Shown here one piece after another: positions 42,964-52,502 of a stretch of DNA of 55,955 nucleotides. Both the position numbers and the translations under genes were made by a program. Below the pieces are notes generated by a model. It was not told where the DNA came from. It saw only the letters and a list, made by a program, of their open reading frames with translations, and searched no databases. The stretch's first letter is position 1; every line of letters starts with the position of its first letter. Source of the DNA: an uncultured euryarchaeote. GTDB lineage: Archaea; Thermoplasmatota; Poseidoniia; Poseidoniales; Poseidoniaceae. The DNA lies in assembly GCA_937892945.1 (NCBI GenBank), contig CALBIL010000027.1, forward strand, positions 1 to 55,955, written 5' to 3'.

Positions 42964-43389
42964 ATGACAATGACATTATCAGAACTTACTCGAGCAATTC
43001 AACAACACATCGATTTGGAGATGGATGAAGAAGTGGCACAAGGAATGGCGGAGCACGCTCTTGGATTCTTTGGATTCTACAATCGAATTATCGACAATGC
43101 TTTGGAACCAACCGACCGTAACTTGTTCTACATGTTCCAAGATTATGATCTTCTTACCACCGAATCTGAAGAAACGACTCTTTGGGACGGCCGTGAATGG
43201 AGGATTCACTATTGGAAATTCAAACCGGACCTACGTGAACGGGTCGAATCATACATGCAAAGAAACCGTGACCCAGAAGACATCGATCCTTTTGCTGATA
43301 TCTATGGCGGTCAAACCAATATTAATTCGATTTGGACCCGTGAATCCGAAAGGGTCACGAACCCAAATGCGTTTACCTCGGATTGGTAA
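42964..43389 (+). CDS. DUF6015-like small archaeal protein
   Basis: The 141-residue acidic protein resembles a family I know only as DUF6015, found in Thermoplasmata-related archaea: FFGFYNRIIDN, RNLFYMFQDYDLLTTESEETTLWDGREWRIHYW. The conserved block reads like a winged-helix or regulatory fold, but the function is not known. It has its own promoter with a Shine-Dalgarno site. The carboxypeptidase gene follows 42 bp downstream on the same strand. Confidence 0.7.
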   Translation: MTMTLSELTRAIQQHIDLEMDEEVAQGMAEHALGFFGFYNRIIDNALEPTDRNLFYMFQDYDLLTTESEETTLWDGREWRIHYWKFKPDLRERVESYMQRNRDPEDIDPFADIYGGQTNINSIWTRESERVTNPNAFTSDW

Positions 43390-43431
43390 ATCGTTGGTTA
43401 AGTTCTTGAACGACCACCGTGACCGTAGCCC

Positions 43432-44778
43432 ATGCGCGTTTGGGCTCTTTGTGTTCTTCTCTTAGCCAGTGCGTCCGTGCCAATGCTCACAACAGCACAA
43501 CAACCTGACATCATACAGGAACATTGGTACCATACGTATACAACACTCACAGCCGATGTGAACGCGTGGGCTGACGACCATCCAGACATTGTTGATTTGA
43601 CTTCGGCAGGTCAAACCGAACTTGGAAAAAATCTCTGGGTTGTACGAATCTCCGATTGGAGTAACGATACAAAGGCAGATGGGACCGATAAGGAAATTGT
43701 CTACATTGATGGAGGTCATCATGGTAACGAACATTTGGGTACGGAATTGGCTTTTCTTACCGCTGAATTCTATATTGAAGGATGGGTTGCTGGAGACCAA
43801 GAAGCCATTGATGTGCTCACCAATACCGAACTTCATATTCTCATCATGCTCAATGCCGATGGGAATGATTTAGATACTCGCTGGAACATTAATCAAGTCG
43901 ATTTAAATCGTAATTACGACCATCATTGGAACGAGCAAGATGAGACACAACCAGGTTCAGGCCCGTTCAGCGAAGCAGAAACCGCAGCCAATTCGAATTA
44001 CATGAACACCGTTGTTCCCAATGCTGACTTGTATGTTACAATGCATACCGGTGTTTGGATCATGTTACACCCTTGGGGCTATATTCCAGACCAACCGATT
44101 GACTGGGAGATGTTCCATTTTATTCGTGAGGATGTTCATGCTAATATTTCTGATATTCCAATTCGTAATGCCAACCAGGGCCTGTACCCTAATTCTGGAA
44201 CTTCACGTGACTACGGCTATGGCGTCATGGGGTACCCGACATTCACCTTTGAAACCGATGATGAACAATGGTTGCTCGGAACTGCGGAAGCACTCTCTGA
44301 CCGGTTGGGTGAAGAACTCGAAGTTATGCGATATCTCATCGATAATGTCTGGAGTTGGCGAGCCCGTTTGGAGATTCAATCCATCGTTCTTGAAGATGAT
44401 GAATTAACTTTGGATCTCAATAACCTTGGTCGTGCAACGACGGTAAATGCGACGCTGCAATACATTGACTCCTCTGGTGGCGTGGTTTGGAACTCATCGA
44501 ACTTTTCGGTTAATGCTACGAATTCTGCACAAGTCACCTTCGATACAACTTCGCTTTCAATGACCCTAGACGGCACTTGGGAGCTCCGTTATCAAGTGCG
44601 AATCGTGGAATCCGCCCGTTGGGTCTCTGAACCAATCGAGGCCAACATGGTGACTGTTGTTGAAGATGATGAATCGAGTTTCTTAGTCGGCTATGGATTG
44701 TTTAATCCAGTGACCATTATCGCTGGCTTTGTGGCTGTTGCAGCCGTTGTCCAACGTGAGAAAGAAGAAGAAAACTGA
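43432..44778 (+). CDS. exported zinc carboxypeptidase (M14 family) with C-terminal membrane anchor
   Basis: The 448-residue protein has a signal peptide (MRVWALCVLLLASASVPML) and an M14 peptidase domain: the zinc ligands in GGHHGNEHLG (H-x-x-E), the substrate-binding LNRNYDHHW, the third ligand in YVTMHTG, and the catalytic glutamate in TFTFETDDE. A beta-rich domain of about 120 residues follows, then a membrane helix (about 418-440) and a short acidic tail. It would trim peptides at the cell surface, fitting a protein-degrading lifestyle with the S8 protease and aminopeptidase nearby. Confidence 0.92.
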   Translation: MRVWALCVLLLASASVPMLTTAQQPDIIQEHWYHTYTTLTADVNAWADDHPDIVDLTSAGQTELGKNLWVVRISDWSNDTKADGTDKEIVYIDGGHHGNEHLGTELAFLTAEFYIEGWVAGDQEAIDVLTNTELHILIMLNADGNDLDTRWNINQVDLNRNYDHHWNEQDETQPGSGPFSEAETAANSNYMNTVVPNADLYVTMHTGVWIMLHPWGYIPDQPIDWEMFHFIREDVHANISDIPIRNANQGLYPNSGTSRDYGYGVMGYPTFTFETDDEQWLLGTAEALSDRLGEELEVMRYLIDNVWSWRARLEIQSIVLEDDELTLDLNNLGRATTVNATLQYIDSSGGVVWNSSNFSVNATNSAQVTFDTTSLSMTLDGTWELRYQVRIVESARWVSEPIEANMVTVVEDDESSFLVGYGLFNPVTIIAGFVAVAAVVQREKEEEN

Positions 44779-44859
44779 GGGGGAATAGCACCCCTCTTTG
44801 CTGAAATCAAGGCGCGAGGTTTCAAGTGCTTCAAGGACTACGCAAGCATAGGTGAACTC

Positions 44860-46353
44860 ATGAAAGTAAGCGTAAGCCCCGGCCACAACATTAACGGAAC
44901 TCTAATTCTACCCCTTTTCGAAGGTTCTGATGCACTACCTGAAGCACATGAAACTGGCCTTCATACCGCATTGAAAGCCCAAATCAACCGTATTCTCCAA
45001 GATGGAGATTTCAAAGGAAAGATGAAATCTACAATGTCTATTCTCGGTGGCGAAGGTGGAAAAGCAATGTTAGTCGGCCTCGGCAAAGAAGACGCTGCTG
45101 ATGCTCACTCTTACCGCAAAGCAGGCGCAGCAGTCGTTGCAAGCCGAAAGAAAGTTCATGGCACAGATTTGACCGTTGTATTCAACGGTACTTCCATCGA
45201 TGCAATGGGTGCCTTTGCTGAAGGTATGCTCTTGCGTGATTATTCCTATGACCATTACAAACAACAAGATGAGGAAGATAAAGAAAGTGAACTCGATGTT
45301 CGAATTACTTGTGATGAAGGCCAAGAAGATGAACTTAATTCAGTCATCAAGATTCATGCTGGTGTTGCCTCTGGTGTTCACCTTTCACGTGATCTTGGAA
45401 ACTGTCCTCCAAACGACATGTACCCTGAAGCATTTGCTGACCAAGCATGGGAATGGGCAAAGCAATACGATGATGTCGAAGTAACCATCATCAATTACGA
45501 GCAAGCAGTCAAAGCCGGAATGGGCGGACTGGTTGCTGTCGGTATGGGGTCTGCGCGTAAACCGTGCATGGTCATCTTCCAACTCAATGGTAAGAAATCC
45601 GGTCGATGCCCTCTGCTTGTCGGTAAGGGAATCACCTTTGACACCGGTGGAATCTCACTCAAGCCTGGCGCAAACATGGACGAAATGAAGTACGATATGG
45701 GTGGCTCTGCTACCGTATTTGGAACCATGCAAGCTCTTGCATCGACTGGACACAAAGGAAAGGTTGTTGCTATTACATGTATGGCTGAGAACATGCCATC
45801 ATCCAATGCTCAACGTCCTGGAGACGTCATCAAAACCCTCTCTGGAAAGACCATTGAAATCCTCAACACCGATGCTGAAGGTCGTCTCGTTCTCTCTGAT
45901 GGGTTGTGGAAGGCTGGCGAATTCGACCCTGAATACATCATCGACTTTGCTACATTGACTGGTGCATGTGTCGTTGCTCTTGGCCACGAAGCAACCGGCC
46001 TTTGGTCCAACGATGATGACTTCCGAACTCGTATACATGAAGCTGGAAACGCCGTTGATGAACTCGCTTGGCCTATGCCACTGCTCCCTGCTTTTGAGAA
46101 GGAAATGACCAACTCGAAAATTGCTGACACCCGTAACCTTGGTGCCGGTCGTTATGGTGGAGCAAATACTGCTGCTGCCTTCCTCAAGCAATTCGTTCCA
46201 AACCGCAACTATGAGAAAGATGGTGAACAAATCACCTGGGCACACATGGACATTGCAGGAACATACTGGGGTGCAAAGACCAACTCAATGGTTGGAAACG
46301 GCGCTACAGGGATTCATGTTCGAACCATGTATCATCTCATCACCAATGGATGA
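44860..46353 (+). CDS. pepA: leucyl aminopeptidase (M17 family, PepA)
   Basis: PepA removes N-terminal residues from peptides in the cytoplasm with two metal ions. The 497-residue protein contains GKGITFDTGGISLKPG with metal ligands, MKYDMGGSATVFGTM, and NTDAEGRLVLSDGL with the catalytic arginine and the remaining ligands. Full length for the family, no signal peptide. It is 81 bp downstream of the secreted carboxypeptidase and likely finishes digestion of imported peptides. GGTGA lies before the ATG. Confidence 0.95.
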   Translation: MKVSVSPGHNINGTLILPLFEGSDALPEAHETGLHTALKAQINRILQDGDFKGKMKSTMSILGGEGGKAMLVGLGKEDAADAHSYRKAGAAVVASRKKVHGTDLTVVFNGTSIDAMGAFAEGMLLRDYSYDHYKQQDEEDKESELDVRITCDEGQEDELNSVIKIHAGVASGVHLSRDLGNCPPNDMYPEAFADQAWEWAKQYDDVEVTIINYEQAVKAGMGGLVAVGMGSARKPCMVIFQLNGKKSGRCPLLVGKGITFDTGGISLKPGANMDEMKYDMGGSATVFGTMQALASTGHKGKVVAITCMAENMPSSNAQRPGDVIKTLSGKTIEILNTDAEGRLVLSDGLWKAGEFDPEYIIDFATLTGACVVALGHEATGLWSNDDDFRTRIHEAGNAVDELAWPMPLLPAFEKEMTNSKIADTRNLGAGRYGGANTAAAFLKQFVPNRNYEKDGEQITWAHMDIAGTYWGAKTNSMVGNGATGIHVRTMYHLITNG

Positions 46354-46375
46354 GACGACTTTCTGAGACCTTAAC

Positions 46376-46395
46376 TCATGCATCGCCTTGCATGA
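46376..46395 (+). terminator. hairpin after pepA
   Basis: TCATGCA (46376-46382) pairs with TGCATGA (46389-46395) around a six-base loop, 22 bp after the pepA stop. There is no strong T-run, so termination is only suggested. The rest of 46396-46575 holds no gene that I can support. Confidence 0.35.
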
Positions 46396-46575
46396 ATTTA
46401 GTACAGATCAATCTTGGATAAATCTACCGATTCTGCCGAGAGTCTTCCACTCCTTCTCAATGGACTGAATTGAAATTCGATGAACGGTATTCTTCAGTTA
46501 ATACATGCTTTTCAAGAATGAAACAGGTATGATGTCTTCTTCAACAATTCGCCTGTAAAGCGCACATAGTGGAGG

Positions 46576-46646
46576 TGCGGATAGCGGGAGTCGAACCCGC
46601 GACAAGAGGTTGGAAACCTCCTATGTTACCACTACACCATATCCGC
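46576..46646 (-). tRNA. tRNA-Gly (anticodon UCC)
   Basis: The minus strand folds with acceptor GCGGATA/TATCCGC and discriminator A, D arm GTGTAGTGGTAACAT, anticodon stem GGAGG/CCTCT around TTTCCAA, and T stem GCGGG/CCCGC around TTCGACT. No intron and no CCA. It begins 64 bp downstream of the S8 protease stop on the same strand, and I see no well-placed TATA box, so it may be processed from a longer transcript. Confidence 0.93.
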
Positions 46647-46710
46647 ACGATGTGATTATTTGTCCGAGAAGCCTCTCCTCTTTGAGTGAATCGGTCTTTC
46701 AATCACCAAT

Positions 46711-49700
46711 TCAGGGCATAGGTGGTCGAGGAGGTGGTGGAGGTGGAACTCTTCCATTGACTCCAAACGCTTGTCGAAGGCTGTCGACTGGAGGTTCATT
46801 GATTCGATTCAGTCGAGCAGTGATTACTTCACGAGCATGTTCGACCCGTTCTTCTGCAAGCCGTGACTTTGATGCATTCCCTCGTATGATGAGCATCCCC
46901 ATCAAGAAGAAGAGTATAATTCCACCAAGCAAAGCCTGAATGATTGGCATTTCGAGAACCTCACTTAATCCACTCGCTTCATCGCTGTTCGAATCATTTT
47001 CATCTGCGATTCGAGAATCAAAGACTTTCAGATTGATGGACGCAGAATCCATTGCAATATCGGATCCAGGTTCTTTGATGACAATATAGAGGTTGAAGTT
47101 CCCAGCTGTTCGTCCTTCTCCACTGAAGAATATGGTTTGAGTTAAGCCAGTTGTTTCAGTAAAGGACAGAACCTGTATTTGTTGCGATGCGATAATCGAA
47201 GAGATTTGTTGCCATTCGACTCGGACGGTTATGTTACTCAGTTCACTTACAACCGTACAACTGAATGAGAAATAATCTTCTTCAGCAAGGTTGAGTTGAA
47301 TATCGCCGGGTGTGCAAAGGATTGCACCCTCAGCAATGTTACGTGTTGGGTCATTGATCCAGTGGTCGGGTCTTGAAGCCCCTGATGATTGGTTATCACC
47401 AAATCCATCGCCGTCACCATCGACCCATTGCGTGGGCTCATTCGGGAATGCATCATCTGAATTCGCATATTCATCTCCATCAGTATCGATACATCCGGGG
47501 GCACTTCCGAGCGAGGCCGTTCCGAATGTGGTAGGACAAATATCTCCATCTGTGCCTTGTGGATTGTCACCCCAACCGTCGCCATCGGTGTCAAACCATT
47601 GAGATGAATCATTGGTCCACAAGTCATTGATATCGCTTGCTCCATCGTTATCAGAATCAAGGCATCCGTAGACGTCAAGATGAGAGGTTCCGATTACCGT
47701 TGTACAATTGTCTGGTTGTGTTCCGTTTGGATTATCTCCAAATCCATCGCCATCGAGATCGGACCATTGAGTTGCATCATCCGGGAATGCATCACCGTTT
47801 TGTGATGAGCCATCGTTATCTTCATCGGGACATCCAAAGATGTCGAAATTAGAGTATCCTTCGACTGAAGGACAAGAGTCGGGTTCAGTTCCCAATGCAT
47901 TGTCACCGTATCCATCGCCATCACTATCGTTCCATTGTGTTGGATTGAGTGGGAGTGCATCAGCACCGTTTGTACTGTTCCAGCCAGCATTATTTCCAAC
48001 TGGAAGTGTTGGGTCTGAATATCCATCACCGTCGGTATCAGGGCAGGCATTTCGGTCAACAGTAGAATTTCCTGCTACGTTGATACAATCGTCTTCAAGG
48101 TCATCAAATCCATCTCCGTCTGTGTCTTGAGTGCGAGTCGGGTCATTCGGGAAAGCATCGCTTTGGTTTGACATTCCATCGCCATCGTCATCGACACATC
48201 CGTAGCGGTCAATCGTTGAGTTTCCAGCGATTCCCGGGCAAGCATCCGGTTGAGGTCCAGTTGCATTATCACCGTATCCATCACCGTCTTGGTCAAGCCA
48301 TTGATTCGCAACGTATGGCAGCAGGTCGATCAGATCGTCCCATCCATCTCCGTCGGTGTCAAGACATCCCATTCGATTGCCAAGAGTGGAATTTCCTGCA
48401 ATACCTGGACAAGCATCTGGTGTTGTTCCACCCGAGTTATCTCCAAATCCATCGCCGTCAATATCTGACCACTGGCTCGAATCATTGGCCTGGGCATCTT
48501 CGAAGTCAGCCCAACCATCTTGGTCCGTATCTACACATCCAAGCGTATTATTTTGCCATGAATCGCCAAATATCGATGGGCAATCATCAGCGAGGGTTCC
48601 AGTGGCATTATCGCCAAATCCATCGCCATCTGCATCGCTCCATTGAGTCGGGTCGGTTTTGAAAGCATCTGAACCATTGTCAATCGGTGTCCAATTTGGC
48701 TCAGGGTCTGAATATCCATCACCGTCTGTATCAGGACAACCAATGCGGTCAACAGTCGAGTTTCCAAAGAATGTTGGACAGTCATCATCGATTTGATCTG
48801 AAATACCATCCTCATCGTAATCAGACCAGCGCAGAGGGTCACTTGGAGCGATATCTGCTCCATCTTCAATCGTGAATCCAAGGTCAGGGTCGGAATAGGT
48901 GTCACCATCGGTATCTGGGCAGCCGTATCGGTCACTCGAAGAATTACCGGAAACAGCCACACAAGCATCTGCGAACACGCCGGCTGGATTGTCTCCATAG
49001 CCGTCAGAATCGGTATCGACCCATTGTGACGGTTCGTTTGGCCATACGTCTGCTCCATTGGTTGTCACCCAAACTGAGCCGTTGTTGCCGAGTGGGTCGG
49101 GGTCAGAATATCCGTCGCTATCGGAATCTGGACAACCGAATCGGTCCTGAGAAGATGTTCCAGCAGTGGTGATACACGCGTCTGGATTTGTACCGAGTGG
49201 TTCATCTCCGTAAAAATCACCATCGGCGTCGTGCCATTGTGAAGGTGTAATTGGGAATGCATCAGCAGTTCCGATTGGGTGTGCGGGCCAATTTGCATCA
49301 GCATCCGAATATCCGTCACCATCGCTGTCAGAGCAACCAAAGCGGTCGATGCTTGATCGAGTACCCGTCGCACCATCGTTGACGCAGGCATCAGGATTGT
49401 TTCCACTTTGATTGTCACCATAGCCATCACCATCAGTATCGAGCCATTGTGTGTTATCGCTCGGGAATGCATCTGCAGTTCCAGTTGGATGGACTAACCA
49501 CAGAGCATCAGCATCTGAATATCCGTCACCATCGGAGTCTATACAACCAATTCGGTCTTGCGAAGAGGTGCCTGTGATTGTTGGGCATGCATCGCCCGAG
49601 TTAGCAGGAGGTGGATTGTCTCCGAATCCGTCGCCGTCCGTGTCGTTCCATTGCGTGCTGTCGCCAAGGAATGCGTCTGCACCATTGGAAACGAGCCAAA

Positions 49701-52401
49701 CTGAACCGTTGGTTCCGCTTGGATCAGGGTCACTGTAGTTATCGCCGTCTTCATCAGGGCAACCGTTCCGGTCTGCATTTGAAGTCCCACTCACGATGAC
49801 GCATGCATCTGCACCTTGTGCTGTTGTCCAAAGAACGTCAGGGTTCGAGAACGTATCCATATCGCCGTCAGGACAACCAAATCGGTCGCCAGATGAAGTT
49901 CCAACGATTGAAAGGCAACTGTCTGGATTGAGTCCTACCGAATTATCTCCGTATCCATCGCCATCTTGGTCAGCCCATTGTGTGATTTCGTTCATGAAAG
50001 CATCAGCACCTTGAGCGATGGTCCAATTACTGGCGGGGTCTGAATATCCATCTCCGTCGGTGTCAGGGCATCCTGAGCGATCTTGGGATGAGGTTCCTGG
50101 AACGGTAATACAATGATCAACATCGTCTTCAATGCCGTCGAAGTCCATATCTTCTGTCAAGTTTACGAGACTGGTATCAATGTTTAACGCCAATGCGAAA
50201 TGTTGAGGTCCGGTTGGGATGCTTGTTCCTAACACATGGACTTCCCAACTTCCTTGTGCAGGGGATGAGAAACTCAATGCTCGTAAATTATCGAGGTTGT
50301 TTGAAAGGTTGGTCCATGTGCCAGATGGGTCTTTGACAGCTAAGTCAAGGTCATTGACGAGGTTTGTAGACGCAACAGGTGTGCTTGCAGGGTCTGTCCA
50401 TGAGAGTGCGACTCGCAAATCAGGAGATGCCGGGGGGATAATAAAACTCCATCCGCGTTCTTCAGAAGTTTGGACGGAATCCCCGTCTATCCATGTTGAG
50501 TTCACCGCACTTCGTAAGTCGACGAGGCCCCACCCTTCGTGAATGTTAGGAGCGGTCTCTCCAGCACCGTTCGTGGCTGATGAATATTGGCCTTGCATAT
50601 CCCTTGCCGAAGCAGTAAAAATCGCTTTGACCAGCGACGAATTGGGGTTTGTATGGCCCTCGTTGTCAATCAGGTGTTGGGTAAGCAATGCAGCAGCACC
50701 TGCTGTAAGGGGGCACGACATGCTCGTTCCGCCCATGAATGTGTAATTTGAATTGCCAGAGTATGCACCCCACCCAACTTGGGATGTGGAGCGTGATTTC
50801 GTCGAGAGAATAAAGCTGCCAGGTGCAGTGATATCAGGTTTCATTCGTCCATCATCCGTTGGGCCACGGCTTGAGAAGGCGGCAAGACCTTCCGAAGTAT
50901 TTGCAGCTCTGTCTGAACCGATTGAACCGCCGTAGCCCCAACTGGCCCATGTTGTTGAAATTGTGGGTCGGTCGTTTTCTCCAGCGGCAACCGTGAAGAC
51001 ATTCTTGCCTGTAGAAGGAGAGCCGAGAGAATCATCATCGATTTCACCGTCGCCGTTGGAATCTGCGCCATTGTTTCCTGCGGAAAAGAGGATGGTCATG
51101 TTTTGGAAGGTACGGGCACTGGAATCCGCCTGCATTGAACCAGAGGTGTATGCGCCAGCAACGTCCGCGCCCCACGAATTTGTGTGAACTCTACTTCCGT
51201 TGTCATAAGCGGGTTCGAACATGGTGGTGTAGTCGGATGGGATGCCAGTGAGATAGTAATCATTGTCATTGTCACAATATTGTTCGGTTGCTTGCATATA
51301 CAGTCGGGCCGCAGGCGCAGCGCCTCTGATTGCGCCACCAGTATTTGTGCCGTCTCCGAGGACAGAGCCTGAGACGTGTGTTCCATGGCCGCTGTCCAAG
51401 TCTTCTGCTCCATCATCGTTGCTTGATGCTCCGCAGTAACTTTGTGATCCAGATGACATTGGGAACGAGACAATATCGACGATGTGGTCTCTAAGGTCAG
51501 GGTGCATGTTGCTGTTGTTGACTCCGTTGTCGAGTCCCGTATCAGATACAGTGACGATAATGCCCGAACCGTCTAAGCCGGTCCATGTAGCATCAATACC
51601 CGACATCAGCGTTGAATTCCAAACTAAGTCACTGCGCATGACTGTGTCAGCGACATCGTTGTGAAGCGTGTGCCATGGGCGCCCTTCTATCCATTCTATT
51701 TCGTCTTGAGCGGCGAGCCATGCAAGTGCTGTTGGTTTGATGATAGCTGTAGCGTAGCGCCCTTCGTGGTATTCAAGAACAAGATCGTCTCGAGATTCGA
51801 TACCATCTGGCAGTGATTCACCACTGAGGACGAGATTTGCAGATGCAACACCTTCTCTGATGAAAAGGTTTTCAGCGTTCATCTCCAGTCCAGTGATGCC
51901 ACGAATAAGGTTTTCACGAACCTTATCGACAGCATCAAACTGAACGATTCCTTCAACATCTAAGGATTCCAATTGCTCCACGCTATGGTCTTGTAATTCA
52001 CAATGAAATCCGTTTGGAGGTAGGAATGAAAAGCAATCTATTCCCGCATCCTCGAGTTCATAGAACCATTCAGAAGGAACCGGATATTCGTGTGTGAGTA
52101 CATACCAGCCATTTAATTTCGAACTTTGACTTGTCCATTCTGACCAATCTTCAACAGCGATAACGCCCATATCACGGTAGAGGAGATTGATTTCTCCAAT
52201 GCCATCAGCAGGATTGAACCAGCCGTGAGCTCTTTCGCCACTTGGGGCCAAGCCTACTGTATCGAGTAAGTCTAAATCGACCTCAGTTTCAATTGTCATT
52301 TCAACCTCTAAAGGGGAGGCTGCGTAGGTAATGGGCGCCATAACCTGAATCAGCATCAATGCTGAAAATATTATCGCTCGCATACGAGGTGTAGTCGTCA
52401 T
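46711..52401 (-). CDS. giant subtilase (S8) with thrombospondin type 3 calcium repeats and membrane anchor
   Basis: The 1896-residue protein has a signal peptide (helix about 8-27), a prodomain, and an S8 protease domain with the triad in VSDTGLD (Asp about 285), GHGTHVSG (His about 339) and GGTSMSCP (Ser about 560). A P-type beta domain follows (LRVALSWTDP). Residues about 750-1670 carry about 30 aspartate-rich units of the DTDGDGYSDPD/DQDGDGYGDN kind with paired cysteines, typical calcium-binding repeats. A beta domain, a membrane helix (about 1815-1835) and a Pro-rich tail end it. It should digest protein at the cell surface. ATG 52383 is an alternative start. Confidence 0.92.
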   Translation of the reverse strand: MTTTPRMRAIIFSALMLIQVMAPITYAASPLEVEMTIETEVDLDLLDTVGLAPSGERAHGWFNPADGIGEINLLYRDMGVIAVEDWSEWTSQSSKLNGWYVLTHEYPVPSEWFYELEDAGIDCFSFLPPNGFHCELQDHSVEQLESLDVEGIVQFDAVDKVRENLIRGITGLEMNAENLFIREGVASANLVLSGESLPDGIESRDDLVLEYHEGRYATAIIKPTALAWLAAQDEIEWIEGRPWHTLHNDVADTVMRSDLVWNSTLMSGIDATWTGLDGSGIIVTVSDTGLDNGVNNSNMHPDLRDHIVDIVSFPMSSGSQSYCGASSNDDGAEDLDSGHGTHVSGSVLGDGTNTGGAIRGAAPAARLYMQATEQYCDNDNDYYLTGIPSDYTTMFEPAYDNGSRVHTNSWGADVAGAYTSGSMQADSSARTFQNMTILFSAGNNGADSNGDGEIDDDSLGSPSTGKNVFTVAAGENDRPTISTTWASWGYGGSIGSDRAANTSEGLAAFSSRGPTDDGRMKPDITAPGSFILSTKSRSTSQVGWGAYSGNSNYTFMGGTSMSCPLTAGAAALLTQHLIDNEGHTNPNSSLVKAIFTASARDMQGQYSSATNGAGETAPNIHEGWGLVDLRSAVNSTWIDGDSVQTSEERGWSFIIPPASPDLRVALSWTDPASTPVASTNLVNDLDLAVKDPSGTWTNLSNNLDNLRALSFSSPAQGSWEVHVLGTSIPTGPQHFALALNIDTSLVNLTEDMDFDGIEDDVDHCITVPGTSSQDRSGCPDTDGDGYSDPASNWTIAQGADAFMNEITQWADQDGDGYGDNSVGLNPDSCLSIVGTSSGDRFGCPDGDMDTFSNPDVLWTTAQGADACVIVSGTSNADRNGCPDEDGDNYSDPDPSGTNGSVWLVSNGADAFLGDSTQWNDTDGDGFGDNPPPANSGDACPTITGTSSQDRIGCIDSDGDGYSDADALWLVHPTGTADAFPSDNTQWLDTDGDGYGDNQSGNNPDACVNDGATGTRSSIDRFGCSDSDGDGYSDADANWPAHPIGTADAFPITPSQWHDADGDFYGDEPLGTNPDACITTAGTSSQDRFGCPDSDSDGYSDPDPLGNNGSVWVTTNGADVWPNEPSQWVDTDSDGYGDNPAGVFADACVAVSGNSSSDRYGCPDTDGDTYSDPDLGFTIEDGADIAPSDPLRWSDYDEDGISDQIDDDCPTFFGNSTVDRIGCPDTDGDGYSDPEPNWTPIDNGSDAFKTDPTQWSDADGDGFGDNATGTLADDCPSIFGDSWQNNTLGCVDTDQDGWADFEDAQANDSSQWSDIDGDGFGDNSGGTTPDACPGIAGNSTLGNRMGCLDTDGDGWDDLIDLLPYVANQWLDQDGDGYGDNATGPQPDACPGIAGNSTIDRYGCVDDDGDGMSNQSDAFPNDPTRTQDTDGDGFDDLEDDCINVAGNSTVDRNACPDTDGDGYSDPTLPVGNNAGWNSTNGADALPLNPTQWNDSDGDGYGDNALGTEPDSCPSVEGYSNFDIFGCPDEDNDGSSQNGDAFPDDATQWSDLDGDGFGDNPNGTQPDNCTTVIGTSHLDVYGCLDSDNDGASDINDLWTNDSSQWFDTDGDGWGDNPQGTDGDICPTTFGTASLGSAPGCIDTDGDEYANSDDAFPNEPTQWVDGDGDGFGDNQSSGASRPDHWINDPTRNIAEGAILCTPGDIQLNLAEEDYFSFSCTVVSELSNITVRVEWQQISSIIASQQIQVLSFTETTGLTQTIFFSGEGRTAGNFNLYIVIKEPGSDIAMDSASINLKVFDSRIADENDSNSDEASGLSEVLEMPIIQALLGGIILFFLMGMLIIRGNASKSRLAEERVEHAREVITARLNRINEPPVDSLRQAFGVNGRVPPPPPPRPPMP
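47390..50130 (-). repeat. coding tandem repeats, thrombospondin type 3-like
   Basis: About 30 imperfect copies encode alternating DxDGDGYSDxx and DxDGDGYGDN calcium loops separated by C-x-x-x-x-G-x-S-x-x-D-R-x-G-C-x-D linkers. Spacing is roughly 70-120 bp per unit. The DNA copies are similar enough to permit slippage or recombination, and they are the source of several long spurious frames on both strands. Confidence 0.85.
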
Positions 52402-52502
52402 ACCCGTTGACAAACGCGCCTCCCACATGAATGATTTGTTTAAGCGTCTCGTGTGTACGCCTTTCGAGAGGGTTCAAGAAGCACGGATTCGGCGCATGAC
52501 TT

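Noticed and set aside
46654-46661. AAATAATC as TATA box for tRNA-Gly(UCC)
   Set aside because: It is only about 11 bp from the tRNA 5' end, too close for an archaeal promoter of the mature transcript.
47247-50130. Tandem DNA repeats that could suggest a CRISPR array or minisatellite
   Set aside because: The repeats are imperfect and in frame with a protein encoding regular DxDGDG calcium loops; there are no identical repeats with unique spacers.
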